From: Nectonema munidae
Lineage: Eukaryota > Nematomorpha > Nectonematoida > Nectonematidae
Direction of reading: 5' to 3'
NCBI GenBank assembly: GCA_030549495.1
Contig: JAUIRK010000900.1
Coordinates: 337,302-401,301 of the forward strand
DNA: 64,000 nucleotides
Under the pieces are notes generated by a model. That model did not search any database. It worked only from the letters and a program-made list of their open reading frames with translations, and had not been told where the DNA came from. Made by a program: the position numbers and the translations under genes. This document shows positions 1 to 12,712 of this stretch, one piece after another (within the stretch, counting starts at the first letter, position 1; the number at the start of each line of letters is the position of its first letter).

Positions 1-892
1 CTATGATCTGAACTCATTGGAAATGAACGAAGAAAATGAAAGCAAATGAATATTGAAATTTAATATTCGTGAAATGAATCGATAAACAACATAAGCGTGC
101 CTCATCTATCAACATTCAAGGTCGCGAACACTATATACTGCGTACATCTAATATTTTTATAAGAGGTTTGAAATATGCGTATGCAATACATATTATGATA
201 TATATTGCCAATTCAGAGAAAAAACAACCAATTACAATAACATTTTCAATAAATGGAAAGTCCAAAAACGTTCCGAAATTTTTTATTGCTTCAGCTAATT
301 TCTAAAACGTTCCCAAAATTTTTATTGTATCAGCACAAATATAACAGCGTCGTGATATAACGATAATCCTCACTGGTTTTATGTTGTAACCATTTTTTAG
401 TGTATTTGTCACATTTCACTGTCATGCCCACATATGTGCCAATCCTCATTTGATATTTTATAAAATTATCTTAAGGCAATATGTGCACTAAAAAAAACAA
501 AATATAATATTCAATATATTTTTTTACAGCTCTAAAATGCCCTAAGAATTTAAGTTTTTGTATTAGAGGGATATTCTAAGGTAATTTACTTCGTATTCAT
601 ACATGGAGTAAAATGCCATATGTCCGTGAACTACGCTATATCAAAATTGTCCGTGAACGGAAGGTTAAATATGTTTTTCCCCATTTTATAGATTTTTGCT
701 GAACAAATTATACTTTATTTATTATTATGTAAAAGGTTATATTTTACTACAGAAATAAATCCTTTATTGAAAAATGCATCACAAACAAAAATAACAGATA
801 GCTTATGAGGAAAATAAAGCTTTTATAAGAAAAGAGAACGTTTATATGAATATACATACATAAAAAATATCCCTTGGAGGGCAGAGCTGCTT
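1..892. other. AT-rich stretch without a recognisable gene
   Basis: No coding signal is seen. An 11-base motif TGTCCGTGAAC occurs twice around 620-660 and is followed by GGTTAA, which could be the worn end of a TTAA-inserting MITE, but no second end was found. The stretch abuts the 3' end of the hAT relic. Confidence 0.5.
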
Positions 893-2835
893 CTATTGGT
901 CAAAAGGAAACTGAAGTCCTCTTCGATCTGTTCCGAATTTGCTTACAATTATTTCATGAAATGTTGTCTTTCTTCAGTAAATTTTCTTCTATGTACGCTA
1001 AGTATGCATAGGCCAGAAAGTGATATAGTTGATCTAATCCACGTCTTTACTCGCCGAAGGGTACTGAAAGATCTTTCTACGGTGAAACTAGTCACAGGTA
1101 AAGTTAATAGAAAGCACTCCTAACTGATGAATAAAAATCTATATAGTTCTCAGCATATTCTTTACTGTAGATGGTTTGTGTCTTTGAAGATATTGACCAA
1201 TAATCAAATCAGCTTAAAGCATCAGTTTCAAAATTTTCAAGTTGATATGTTTTGGAAATTTCAACCATTTTTTCAATATAGATCTTACGTGAGAGCTTTT
1301 TCATTTGAGATGAATGAAGGAGGAATAGACTGAATTGTAGACTGTTTTTTCAGGGAATCTGGATTTTAGTGAGCTAATGAGAGAGTCAATGTATAGAATA
1401 TATACACTCATTCGAAAATAGTGTTCAATATTGTTAGTTTGCAAGTTAGTTCTATGAGTTTGCCTGTTACATTGACGTGGAACATGGAGTTCAATGTTTA
1501 AATGCTCTGATATTTCTGTTACTTTTTCGAATATGTCCATTTTAAAGTGTTCTTCTGCTTTGCTTCGATGAGTGTGAATTATAGCCAGTAAGTTTCGAAC
1601 TTGTTCATGAACCTGAGTTAAATCTATCTGAACTGCTTGTAGAGCCTGTATTATCGGTTCAAGAACAGCAGAATAAAAAGATATTATCTTCAAGCTAAAT
1701 AGAAAAGTTACAGAGGAACATGCACACAACAAATGATACGCAGTTTGTCTTCCGTCTCCTTTTAATGTAGTTGAACAGTGGTCTAGGCCATCATAAATTT
1801 CCTTAGAATTTGCTGAAAACACCCGAATGCTTATATATTCACTGGTCCAACGTGTTTCTGACAATAAAGAGAGATTTGGAACCAGTTTTCTTCTATAAAG
1901 ACTTTCTCGGAAAAATACTTAGTTGATTTAACAGTGCATATAGCATTACGAATCGCTGAAACCGCATTTAGGTCATTTACTGTCAGATTGAATCGATGAG
2001 AAGCACAATGTCCAAAAACAGCCTTTGGATATAAACTTTTAATTTTTGCTTGAACCCCATTCTCAATTCCAGCCATTGTAGAGGAGCACCCATCATATCC
2101 TTGACCAAGAATTATTTCAAGATTAAGTCCAAACTCTCTACATTGATGCAATATTGCTTTAGATATACCTGATGCGCCCATATCACCCAGTGGTATGAAA
2201 CCAAGAAGCTCCCCACGTATGATCACTTGTTCATTGGCTGTATCTACGAAGCGTACTCCAAGGGATAGTTGTTCGGTACCGGAAATATCTGAACTTTCAT
2301 CAACAAGTAGTGAAAATCCAATAGCATTCTTTGCTTGCTTAACAAGATCATTTCGAATAAGTTCTTCTGAAATATTTATTCGTTTTGAATTTGATGGGAG
2401 ATGTAGCGAGCATTTTTTGGCAGAACTTTCTAAATGAGTTTTTAAGACATCATCTCCAGCTTCTATTCTGAAATTTAAAAGCTCGTGAAAATTTCCTATG
2501 ATGGACTCTTTTCTTCTAATTGCAATATCATTTGTTGCGCAAAACAAAATTCAAGATAATATAGAAAATAATATTCCTCGATTTTTAACAACGATTTGAT
2601 TTATTTTGGTGTTTAACTGACATAAAATTTCTTTTTGCAAATTTTTCATAACAGAAAAAAAGTTTTGTGCATCAATCTGTGAATTTTTATGCCATTCGCT
2701 AGCGGTGTGATTTTTTGCGTGCTCATTAAAGTCCTTGTATTTCGTTAAAGTACCAGTTATAAAAGCACCCTGAAAACCTCTATGAACTGGTTGAGGAAAT
2801 AAAATACACGGTATACAAAGAGCCCCTTTCAATTT
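893..2835 (-). pseudogene. hAT transposase relic (ZMYM1-like/DUF4371 type), TTF finger to C-terminus
   Basis: Read from 2835 downward the translation gives the second half of a TTF-type zinc finger (LKGALCIPCILF), the DUF4371-like core (FSLLVDESSDISGTEQLSL, then GQGYDGCSSTMAG and FGHCASHRFNL, which match the hAT catalytic-core and CxxH motifs), and at about 1100-960 the hAT dimerisation motif ERSFSTLRRVKTWIRST. The frame ends FGTDRRGLQF at a stop at 893-895. It is broken by a stop near 2548-2550 and by frameshifts near 1850 and below 1300, so it is dead. The N-terminal part continues at 5148-5515, with another element in between. The class is clear; the exact family is from memory. Confidence 0.85.
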
Positions 2836-2840
2836 TGATT

Positions 2841-5147
2841 TTAATTTTTTCTCAAATTAGGAAAAAGCTTTCTCTCTTGTTCTACCAACTGTAAAATTTT
2901 TTGATAACTGTTTTCAGAACGAGCGGATTCTAAAAAGTCCAAACTCACCTTTACACCACGTTCTGCGCAGTCATTCGTGACATTAATAGCCCTTATATTA
3001 TTTATAGCGGATTTGTATGTTTCATCTTTCTTCCAACTATTAACATTTTTTGCCAGAAATTGGGTGTCTATTTGAAGAAGGTGAAAGAAGTACCAGGAAT
3101 CTAAAGATACAAAATCAGCAAGTACGGATTTAAGTGTTATTGTAGAAGGAAATTTGGGCTTTCCAAAACCAGTTCCAAAACGCTCTTTTGGAAACCGAAG
3201 GTAGTCTGTTGGCTTGAGAAAAAGAAGTCTATCCGCTATCTTGCGTTTTTCTTTTTTTGGAACACAGCTGGAAAATAGCGCAAGGGGTATCATTTCGGCA
3301 GTTAAATACCATAAATGCCGACTAAAAGCTTTTATTGCACTTCTAGAAATAATTGGTTGAATATCTTCATAAATAATCAAACGTTTGTACATCAAAAGAT
3401 CATTCCAAGCAGCATCAGTGCTACAGCTAGATTGTATCCACCATGAGCTATATATGAGTGTAACAAAAACTACAAAGTCTTTAATCTTGGAGCTTGTTGT
3501 TTTGTTGTGATTGTGCCAGAAGAAAGTTTAGCTATATTTTTTTCAAGTAATACAAGTTTAATGCTATACAACAACTTAGCCATCCATCTGGCTCTATGTA
3601 GTGCACCAGGTGTTTTGAATGAAGTTGCAGAAGTGTAAGAATTATCCAAGTACGTTTTACACAATTGCAAAAATTCTCGATAATCTTCTCGCTTTGAGTC
3701 TACACAGGAGTGCACTAGTTGTAAGGCCATTGCTCTCCATTTCAAAATATAAGACCGGACATCATCAGAATACTCTCTGAGGTCAAGCCGAGAAAGTGTC
3801 TCTTCGTTGTGTGGCTGTAATAAATTCCAATTCTTTCTTAAGCGTTCAAAGACAATAATATCTGGAGATTTACAAGTTTCAATTTTTAGATCATTAAAAA
3901 TATGAGATAAAATGACTTCACCCACATGATGTCAACATCCTGACCACAACAATGCTCGATTTAATGTTTGCTGAATTTGTATGCATGCCGCGGTTATACG
4001 TCCAGTATTACTTGCTGTAGTATCAAATACCATGTTGCAAACTGAATTAGCGCAATTCCATCTATGTAAAAGATTAGGAACAAGTTTCGTAGTAATCTCC
4101 CCAATCTTACAAGTCCCTGATCTATAACTTGGTACTCCTAGAAGCTTTATTTCATCAGAATCCCCTACCATCACAACAATTCGTTCCTCTTTGTTATGCT
4201 GACTTTTAAGAGTTCGCATTAATTTTGAATCCCAGTGAAGAGAGCATAGCTTAAGTGGTTTCCGTTCTTTTTGACAAATTTCAGAAACTTTGTGTCTTAC
4301 AAGGCGTCTTGATTTATCTGCTTGAGAGTACGACGTTGAAACATTTGAACTGTCTCCACCTGATTCTTCAATTAGTGTTTTAGTGAATACAGCCTGTTGA
4401 CTTGGTGTAATTTTTAATCGGGTTGCTAATGAAATCAGCTTTGCTGATTGAAGAATATTGTGAGGAATAAAAGCTTTTGTACCTTCGCGAACACGTCGGT
4501 GCTTTCTTTTTATTCTTTTGGGTGTAAAATCTTTTCCTGCATCTTTGTCAAGATCTTCATAATCACTCTCTGTTTCCCACGCTAACTTTTGATCAAGTCT
4601 ATTTGTTTCAGCTCGTGCATTTTCGCGCCTTTTAACTTCATTCAATTGTCTTTTTTCTTTTCTTTTTTGTTTTTTATCTAGCAGAGTATCAACACTACCA
4701 AAACTTGCTACTCGATCAGTTTGCAAACAATACAAAAAAGTTTTGAAATATTAAAGTATATTAAAAATAAATAAGTTTATATTTAAACATTGTATTTGGT
4801 ATATAATGTAAAAAATCATACTTCAAGAATAGTGAAAATATATAAACAGCAATTAAAACTCCATTTTATATGTATGACAAATGCTTTATAAATGTTAAAA
4901 AAAACTAGTAAGAGCAATGAGATTGAGCATTGTATGTCTACAATTATTTCCGGTATTGAAAAGATGATAAAAATAACATAAGCAAAAAACACTCAAATTT
5001 TTCATTTTTGACAACTAAGATGAACCCCGTGCACCCAGTAAACATATTTAATTTGATGAAAATTTTTTTTCAGTATTCTTTTTTCATGTATTGACACAAT
5101 ATAAGAGTAAGGACAGGTAAAATTGTTATCATAAGGGCGTTGTGGGC
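2841..5147 (-). mobile_element. Orphan transposon-like gene (DTTASN family) lying inside the hAT relic
   Basis: Coding sequence runs from 4735 to 2841 (about 620 residues). It begins with a basic, coiled stretch rich in K, R and E, then LGVPSYRSGTCKIGE, VFDTTASNTGRITAACIQI and ALLWSGC-HHVGEVILSHIF, then a C-terminal block with GTGFGKPKFPS, DSWYFFHLL and NDCAERGVKVSLDFL. I remember this arrangement from repeated, unnamed genes in arthropod and Hydra genomes. The Asp followed by a Cys/His pair recalls the RNase H-like fold of hAT-type transposases, but that is inference. One in-frame stop (about 3926-3931, in WSGC-HHVG) and one frameshift (3396-3470) break it. The 412 bases upstream (4736-5147) show no clear exon. 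It lies exactly where the hAT reading frame is interrupted; no terminal repeats or target duplication were found. Confidence 0.6.
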
Positions 5148-5515
5148 ACCCTAAACCAAGGAGCATATTGAGCCAGCCATGCATGTCGAAAACTCCTTTT
5201 ATTGTTTTCTGTAATATCTTTTTTTATAGTTGTAGTTCTTCTTTGGCTTATATGCATCAGTCATGAGAAGAAGTTTTAAATCGTTACCTATTAATTTGCA
5301 GTTGAGATAATTTCCAATATCAAGCTCATTTGATGAGGATGATGAACATGTTTTTGTGCTCTGAATTTCACTTGCGCTTGTGCTCTGAATTTCACTTACA
5401 GGGCATTCAAAGGTGGAACTGAATTCACAGGTTTTATGTTTTTTATTTCTACCGCTATCATTCCCATCTTTATCTTCTATATTGGGCTGCCTTTGATATT
5501 TAAAAAATTTTGGGT
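5148..5515 (-). pseudogene. N-terminal part of the same hAT transposase
   Basis: On the minus strand this encodes a Ser-rich stretch, then NELDIGNYLNCKLIGNDLK, AYKPKKNYNYK and, after one frameshift, KRSFRHAWLAQYAPWF. This is the usual hAT/ZMYM order: a DIG motif, a W/YxPxxxY motif, then F...WL....PWL before the TTF finger. The next expected residues (GALCIPCILF) are 2.3 kb away at about 2835, so the gene is split by the intervening element. A 24-base direct duplication at about 5357-5400 encodes SEIQST twice. Confidence 0.65.
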
Positions 5516-7678
5516 ATATCCATTATCGAATTACATGTAGATAGTTTCTAAAACTAACAATTTTCAAACACTTTAAAATTGCGAAATAAATGTAAAATGA
5601 CGCAGAAATGCAGCCAATTTCAAACACAGTTCACCATCACAACGAATAATAAAATAAATGTATCTGAAGCAAAATATACTTTTAAATTAGCTGATTCAAA
5701 ACGTTGCACAAGCCTACTGAATATTTATAGGTATGAAACAGTTGCATACTGAATACATATTCTTTGTCGATGAAAGGTGACAAATATTTTATTCAAAAAA
5801 TTAAGAAAAAGAAGAAAATACCTTAAGCGATTAAAATAATACAAATATCCTTGAGCAAAAAAAAGAAGTAACCATATTAAAATAGTCATATGATATTGAA
5901 GCGCAAAAATAATTAAATGAAAAAGAAAAGGAAAAACTATGCGTGAAGAACAACAATGTCAAAAGAAAGACAGTGAAGCATTTTGTTGTTGTGCTAAAAG
6001 AAAAATGGAAGTAATGTAATATAAAGTAATAAAGATAATCTCATATCATTAAAAAGCGCTCAATTAATCATTCCTCAAATACCTATAAATAGCAACAAAA
6101 TTCAGAGAATACAATTTCAGTGAAGGAAGAAAAATAATATCAATTATTAATAAAAGCCATTTTTGTATAATATTTTTCCCGAAATCTTTACATTTCCAGA
6201 GGAGGGGGGGGGGGGCAAGTGCCCCCGTTTTGCCCCAATGTGCCGGCCCCCATGTGAGCTTAGGATCAAAGATTATTGGACGAATTTTGGGTGTTGGTTT
6301 GTGACTATTATTTTGAGCTTCAGTTTTGTGTTTTCTTGTGTGAGTAATCATGATGGTGATTTAGTTATTTTAAGCAGGGGCCTCATTTTAAGGGGGGACG
6401 AGGGGACAAATCCCCCCTATTTTTGAAAAAAAAAGGAAAAATCCCCTCCACTTTTTGAAAGAAAATACGATATTTTTCACAGTTATTTTTATATACATAA
6501 ATAGAAATTGACACAGCATATATATGAAGGAGTTATATTTTAGATCTTGTATGCATATACACATCATAAAACATGTCATGTGAATATGTGATGCCTATAA
6601 AAATGTCTAAATGTGTTTCTTGTGAAGACGATTTAATATTTGTTTTGAAAGATGTGAATATATATATTCAATTATCTGTGAAATGTCTGAATTGGACAAC
6701 AGTGAATATTCAAGATTGATTTAGATATGGGAAAAAGTATATATTTTTTTAATATTTATATTTAAAAACATAAAAAAGTATTAGTTATTACGAATGTGTC
6801 GTTTAATTTTTCCTAAATCTAATTTTGTAAGTTTTAAAAAATTTTGTTTTCAAGAATGTCTCTCCTACTTTTAAGATATCAGCGAGGCCCATGATTTTAA
6901 GTATACCATTTTTGAGACATTTATGTATGGTGTATAGGTATGCTTGTTGATATGATTGTAATGGGGTCGGTGTATCTGATTAATTTAATTTGGTTGTTTG
7001 GTCTGTGCAGATCTAACGTATAAATGCGGAAGTGTATTAGAGAGAGTTACCTTGTGGTGCTCCTGAGTGTGCGCGCCTTTTCTCAGTTTAAGAATTAAAA
7101 TTGTCATTTCATTAGTTTGGAGTTAAATTTAAGGATTAAGTTTTTCACGTTTATTCTACAAGTTGATTCTTCTTCTAACCCAAATTAGAAAGATATTTAA
7201 GGATGTTATCGGTCAACGTTTTTGCCTAAGATTTCATTTTAAATTTTACAACTGTCCATATCCTCAACTGCCAGGTTAATCTTATAGCGCCTAAATAGAA
7301 AAGCTCTAAAAAAATTTATTTTATACAAATAGGATCGATCAGGTTAAAAGATTATTTTTAAAGTCATGGCGGTGTGGATAGATTATATCTTCTGAATTAT
7401 AGGCTTCTATTATTATTAAAGAAAAAAAACTATATACTTTTTTACGAAAGAATAAGAAAATGCATCTTGTATCTGGAAAACAATACTTTCAATGTTCTTA
7501 GTAAAAACCGAATCGCGATTTTACAAGATTCAGATGTATAAGAATTTTAGAGCTTAATTTAATGTTAATAAAAATTGTTTGAAAAAAACTTTGTTCGCGG
7601 TCAAGACACTTATGGCGGATGAAAGATATTCTTTATTGTTTTATTTTAAAAAGATTAAACGTTAAAAAGAGAACTCAC
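5516..7678. other. AT-rich intergenic DNA with G-tract debris
   Basis: No supported gene. A G-run of about 12-14 at 6200 and GC-rich bits at 6180-6260 and 6375-6420 (blocks of GGGG and CCCC) look like ends of old non-autonomous elements, but no matched ends or target duplications were found. The short open frames here are antisense pairs over low-complexity sequence. Confidence 0.5.
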
Positions 7679-7823
7679 TTATGATATCCGAAGGTGAATT
7701 AGAGAGTATTGCACTTTCACGATGAGAATTTTCTTTAATACTTTTGTGTAGGTTACTCAAAGCTGGTGTTTTGTTGGAAGACACATTTTCAAAATTAATA
7801 ATACTAGTTGTGATAAAGGTAAT
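7679..7823 (-). other. Exon-like segment (unproven)
   Basis: The minus strand has an acceptor-like TTTTAG at 7824, an open 145-base stretch encoding a Ser/Asn-rich peptide with NLHKSIKENSHRE, and a good donor (AA|GTGAGT) at 7678. It could be an upstream exon of the hAT gene at 5.5 kb, but the phase does not join cleanly to that frame, so it may be chance. Confidence 0.2.
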
Positions 7824-10800
7824 CTAAAATGGAAAAAAAACTATAGTCACTTGCTATACCGCAACCACTAACTTTCATTATTCATTTATTTAATGTCAGA
7901 ATAATTATAATTGAGTTAATTCTATAATAATTAACAGCGTAAACAACATTCTTTTATAAAAATAAATTTGTTTTAAAAATAAATTTAAACTATATAAAGT
8001 TTAATTCAACAATTTTTCTTTAGGTATTTATTTATGTAATTAATTCTTGAATATAGTTATTGAAGGAGACAAAAATTTCTCACAGATAATCAGAATTCAG
8101 GAAAAATATGACTCTCCATAGGCAAAATCTGAGTAAGCAAGCTGACCGGGCATGGACAATCACTTTCCACTCCTCTCATATATACAGCCACACCAGGTCT
8201 ACCAACCCCAAAGAATCATATTAAAATGCATTTAAGGCCATGAAATTCCTCAAATTTTTAAATGATAAAATCAAAATGATAATATAAATAAGCTCATAAC
8301 TGTGGTTCATTTATGTGAAGCTGCTATAAAGTTAGGTAGACCGCTATTTATTTAGTTAATTTCTTAATTAGTTAGTTAATAATATAGTAGTAAGACAATT
8401 GGTTTAACCGGCTATCGACCACAGTCAACACATGTCCACTTTACAAAATAAGGAGTTTGCGAGAAAAATAGGTCTTCGATTCTTAGAACAAAATATAATC
8501 CATTTGTGAGTGCTTTACAGAGTATCCCCTTCAAAAAGGTCTTAATCAAGTATGAGTGAAAATAATAATTATATATATATTTTTATATTTTCAAAAATGT
8601 CTTCTAGAAATTTGTCTTTTTTTCTTTGCTATTTTATCTTTGTGCCGATTTATTTGCTACTGAATCTTTTATTCAGGAATTTTCAATATTGTTTCATTTA
8701 TACCCAAATCAATGAAAAATTTGATGAATGCTTCTATTTCATTATGTAAATGAAGTTAATCTTTATAACACTTTTATAGTTTATCATAAAATATCACCAT
8801 CCTTGGGAAAGTATGTTCATCTTATCTTGTACAAAGAAAGTTTAAAAACTGAACTAAAGAATAATAAATTTACCTCAGTTGTTAAATACGTTATCAGTGA
8901 TAATTAAATCCAATTTTATACACCAATAAAATAAAAGTTAACCATTTGTTACACTGAATATTTGAAGTAGTTAATCTTACCACTTTTTCCTGAGAGAAAA
9001 AAGAGAGCTTTATGTATCAATGAGAACAAATACACAAGGAAAATTTATTAACACGATCTCTCTACATTTATAGCAGTTCAATGATTTTTCAAGTTAAAAT
9101 AAATAGCAGCAAAAAAGGCCGAATACGCCGGATAGTATTTGCCACCCTAACAAGACAAGCTTTCCAAATTCTGAGCCTCTATTATAATGGGGAGCATCTA
9201 TCTCTTACATTGGATCTGAGAATAATATATCAAATTTCTAGGAAAGTTATTGCCAGATAAAATAAAAGTTTATTTCTTTTTTAAGACTATAAAATGTAAA
9301 AATAAGATCTTGATTCTTTGAGTGATATCAAAGCTTTATTTTGAATATCAAATGGAAAATCCGACGCCATTTTTTATTTCAGATAAAATTGGGTATGTTG
9401 AGTGAATGAAGGAATAACTATATATTTTTCACAAATTATCTAAAAGTCACAAAAAGTTACTTTTTTTATGAACTTAATATAAAAAAACTCCTTCTATATA
9501 CACACGAAATCTTTCCATCTCAGACGTGATAAAGCAGCATATTGCTGATGCTAAAATAACACAAAATCTAAAGGAATATCAACAAAGAAGCTATAAAATC
9601 ATATTGATTAGACTTTTCAAGTGAAGGATAAAATACAAATTGCTAATAAAAAAAAGCTTAATAATAAAATAAAAAAATATTCACTTTAATTAGTGAAGAA
9701 TTTCAAGAAGATGATCTGCATTACATCTATACTAGCTGCTTATCAAAACTTTCAATGAATTGATTCTGATTTAGTCTCCTTATCAATACCGTCTTTATAA
9801 TCGATATACTCATTGATAAGTGAAGCATGCCTACGTAATCTTTATTAATATCACCGACACAAAAATGCTGATACTCCTGACCCTAGTAGGAATCAACGTA
9901 CAGCCAATAGATTTATGAATTCTTAAAACTGAATAAACGAACTTATATAGTGAATTAGTTAGTTAGGTAATTGAATCCATTTAATACCGATGTTCTCAAA
10001 GAAAATGCGGACAAACTCTTGTTTGAAATGGAATTATTTGCATTCCCTTTGGAAACTTCAAAGATGTTATTAACATGATTTAACAATATTGAAAAAAATT
10101 AACTTAACTCTATAATAAGTGAACATTTTTTTGCTTTAATAAAACTAACTTAGTAGCGAAACAATTATTCTTACAAGTGTAATAGTACATATTGTTTACA
10201 AAAATAAAAAATGCCTACATAGTGGAGTTTCGAAACCTGTCGGGGGTGTGTGGGAGAGGGTAGGGTGAAGAAGCAAAGCTTTCAGCAATAATATTAGTAA
10301 AAGTGAATCGTTTTTATTCCAAATTAAAATGAAATATAAAACTCCAATTTTCGACCTTTTCCATCTAAGTTTTGTAACTAACTACATCCTCCAATGAAAC
10401 TGCAAAGAAGAATATTGCATACATATCATACAACCACAAATAAATAGACGTTTTCTAGTATTCAACTCTTCCACGTAAATTTTTCAATAACATTGTTCAA
10501 CACTTAAATTTTTTTTAACACATTGATCTTTAAATAGCTCTTAATGCAAAGGTCGAAAATGCTAGCTTTATATTTCATTTCAAGTCATGATATGTAAAGA
10601 AAAGCATTTCCTTCTATTTCTCAATTTATTGCAATTATTCTATATTTGTATGCGCGCAAATTATTTCTTGCATCACATGGTATTTTTTATGAAGAACTGC
10701 CTTATTGTCATTTTCATAGAAATAATTTGATAAAAATTTAAAAAAAAAAATATTCAAAAGATTAAAATCATAAAATAGAGTAAGTAAAAATATGCGTATA

Positions 10801-11000
10801 AATTTATAAAATAAATTCTTCTTAAAAAAAAGTTAGAAGAGTCGTAGTTTAAATATTTTTCTCTCCTATCGATTCAAAAATTCTGGACGATTCCGATATT
10901 GATTCTTGTTTTTTACAATTACAGATATGGATTCCGATAGCGAAAGCGATTCTAGTTGATGTTTTCAAAATGCTTATATATAACTAAGGTAGAGGTAGAG
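7824..11000. other. AT-rich intergenic DNA
   Basis: No gene, repeat with clear ends or RNA gene recognised. The 65-codon open frame at 8552 encodes a Phe/Ile/Tyr-rich peptide typical of AT-rich noise. Confidence 0.5.
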
Positions 11001-11120
11001 TGGGGTGCTTTCATCGAGAAGACACATTTGCGCCGCTTGCATCGAACTAGAGGCTTGATGTTGGATCGAAGCCAAGAGCTTGAGTTACCGAAACTCACTA
11101 TTTAACCAATCTTACTCATC
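11001..11120 (-). repeat. SINE-A, tRNA-derived (copy 1, divergent)
   Basis: Same family as the copies at 14421, 24266, 53256, 60855 and 63869. Read on the minus strand it has a D-arm-like start (GAGTAAGATTGGTTAAATA), a pol III B-box-like segment and a shared tail ending in GATGAAAGCACCCC. The B box is worn here compared with the better copies. Confidence 0.65.
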
Positions 11121-12704
11121 TTATATATATAACTATACCTTTAAAATAAACTTGAAAAATCATAAACAGCGTATAAATTGAAAAAAGTGGAATATCAAAA
11201 AAATGTTAACAATAATAAAAAGATGACTAATTATTATTTTTTTTTATCATATTTCTTTATTTAGTTAAAATTAAAAATTTTCAAGTTGAAATTTAGAAAC
11301 ATTCGTTTTTCCGACTTCTGGGGTAAAGCGCTTTCTTTACGGAGTGAATACGCCACCTCCAACTTATTAGTTAATAGCTCTAAAATTTTGTTAAGAAAAT
11401 TGTTTGCTCATATAAAATTAGAAAAAGATATACTTAGTGAGAGGTTGTTCTTTTGGTGCGACAGTCAGAAACCCCTTCTAAAAAGGGAAATCTCTGACTT
11501 AAATAAATGATTGATACTTAGTGAGGGTTGGCTTGAAAGAAAATTTATGTACGCGAATAGAATTGCTGTACCTTTTCAACTGCAGTAAAAAATTTTATGA
11601 AGCTCTGAATGAGACCAGGTGTGCTCGCTCAAGACATATATATATATACAGACATGTATGCTAGCTATGGGGGCACTTGGGGCCGGGCCCCTCCATCTAA
11701 GTTATGGGCACCAGCATCAAAAAATTGACATTTACAAATTAAAATGAATTAATTTTTGACTATGGGCTTATACTAACAATATAAAACAAATAAAATCAAA
11801 ATAAAGAAAAATTACTGATATATTGACGCTAACGATCAAACTGTTAATTTTGTTAGATGGGCCTTCTACCTGTAATAAGAAAGCAGATTTATACTAAAAA
11901 ATTTCTCTTTGCTATATTAACCATGATAAAATCTAAAACCTTAACAAAGAAATAATCCACAAGTAGAGAAAAGAGCTTATAAACACAAAGAGAAGAGTTG
12001 TTATCAGCAGCATTTGATGCTTTAATTTTAGACAAAGCAAATAGGTAAGCATGTATATTAGTGCCCTATTTGCCCCCTCCAAATATAAATTTCTGGCTAC
12101 TTATGGCGTAGTTAACATTTTTATTAAAATGTTTATTATATTATAAATGAGGTTATAATATATATTTCAATTTTGATTAAATTAAAGAATCCGTAAATAA
12201 TAATCCACACTTTATATTTCTTGCCGATATCGATTCTTCAATATTTAGCCGATTCTACCGATGCTGATGAATTCTGATGAACTAAAACTTTCACACCTTA
12301 ACCATTTTTGGAGAGAAACTCAGTTTCAAATAAAAAGAGTAATCTGGAGGCAGACAACAACAAATAAAACTCGCTTAATGGATAACGTAGCAAGGCATAA
12401 AAAAGTATGGCGATATTTTTAGAATCTGTTTTATTATAAAGTATTTTCATGTCCATATTAAAATTTTTTAAAAGACTTTACTATATTTAATCGCAACTAA
12501 TTATTTATATTTTATGTTGTAAAGGAAAAAAACCACACTATTTTTATGAAGAAAAACACCCCAAGCTGTTCCTATCAAGAATAAAGATCCTTAAAGTACT
12601 AAAGACGTTTGAACTTCTCCATAATTTCATGCAGTAAAGAATAAAGGAGAACATTTTTTTCTCTGGCATCAAATATATCATATGGTGCGTGCATCTACAA
12701 CTAA
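11121..12704. other. Intergenic DNA with GC-rich element debris
   Basis: AT-rich and without a gene. Around 11660-11710 and 12060-12110 there are GC-rich pieces (GGGGCCGGGCCCC; GCCCCCTCC) that may be opposite ends of one old hAT-type MITE, but the ends do not match well enough to call. The 74-codon open frame at 11286 has no recognisable motif. Confidence 0.4.
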
Positions 12705-12712
12705 CAAGAAAG

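Noticed and set aside
6163-6426. ORF pair across the G-run at 6200
   Set aside because: Open only because of G and C runs in element debris.
11655-12110. GC-rich pieces as ends of one MITE
   Set aside because: The two ends do not align as inverted repeats and no target duplication was found.
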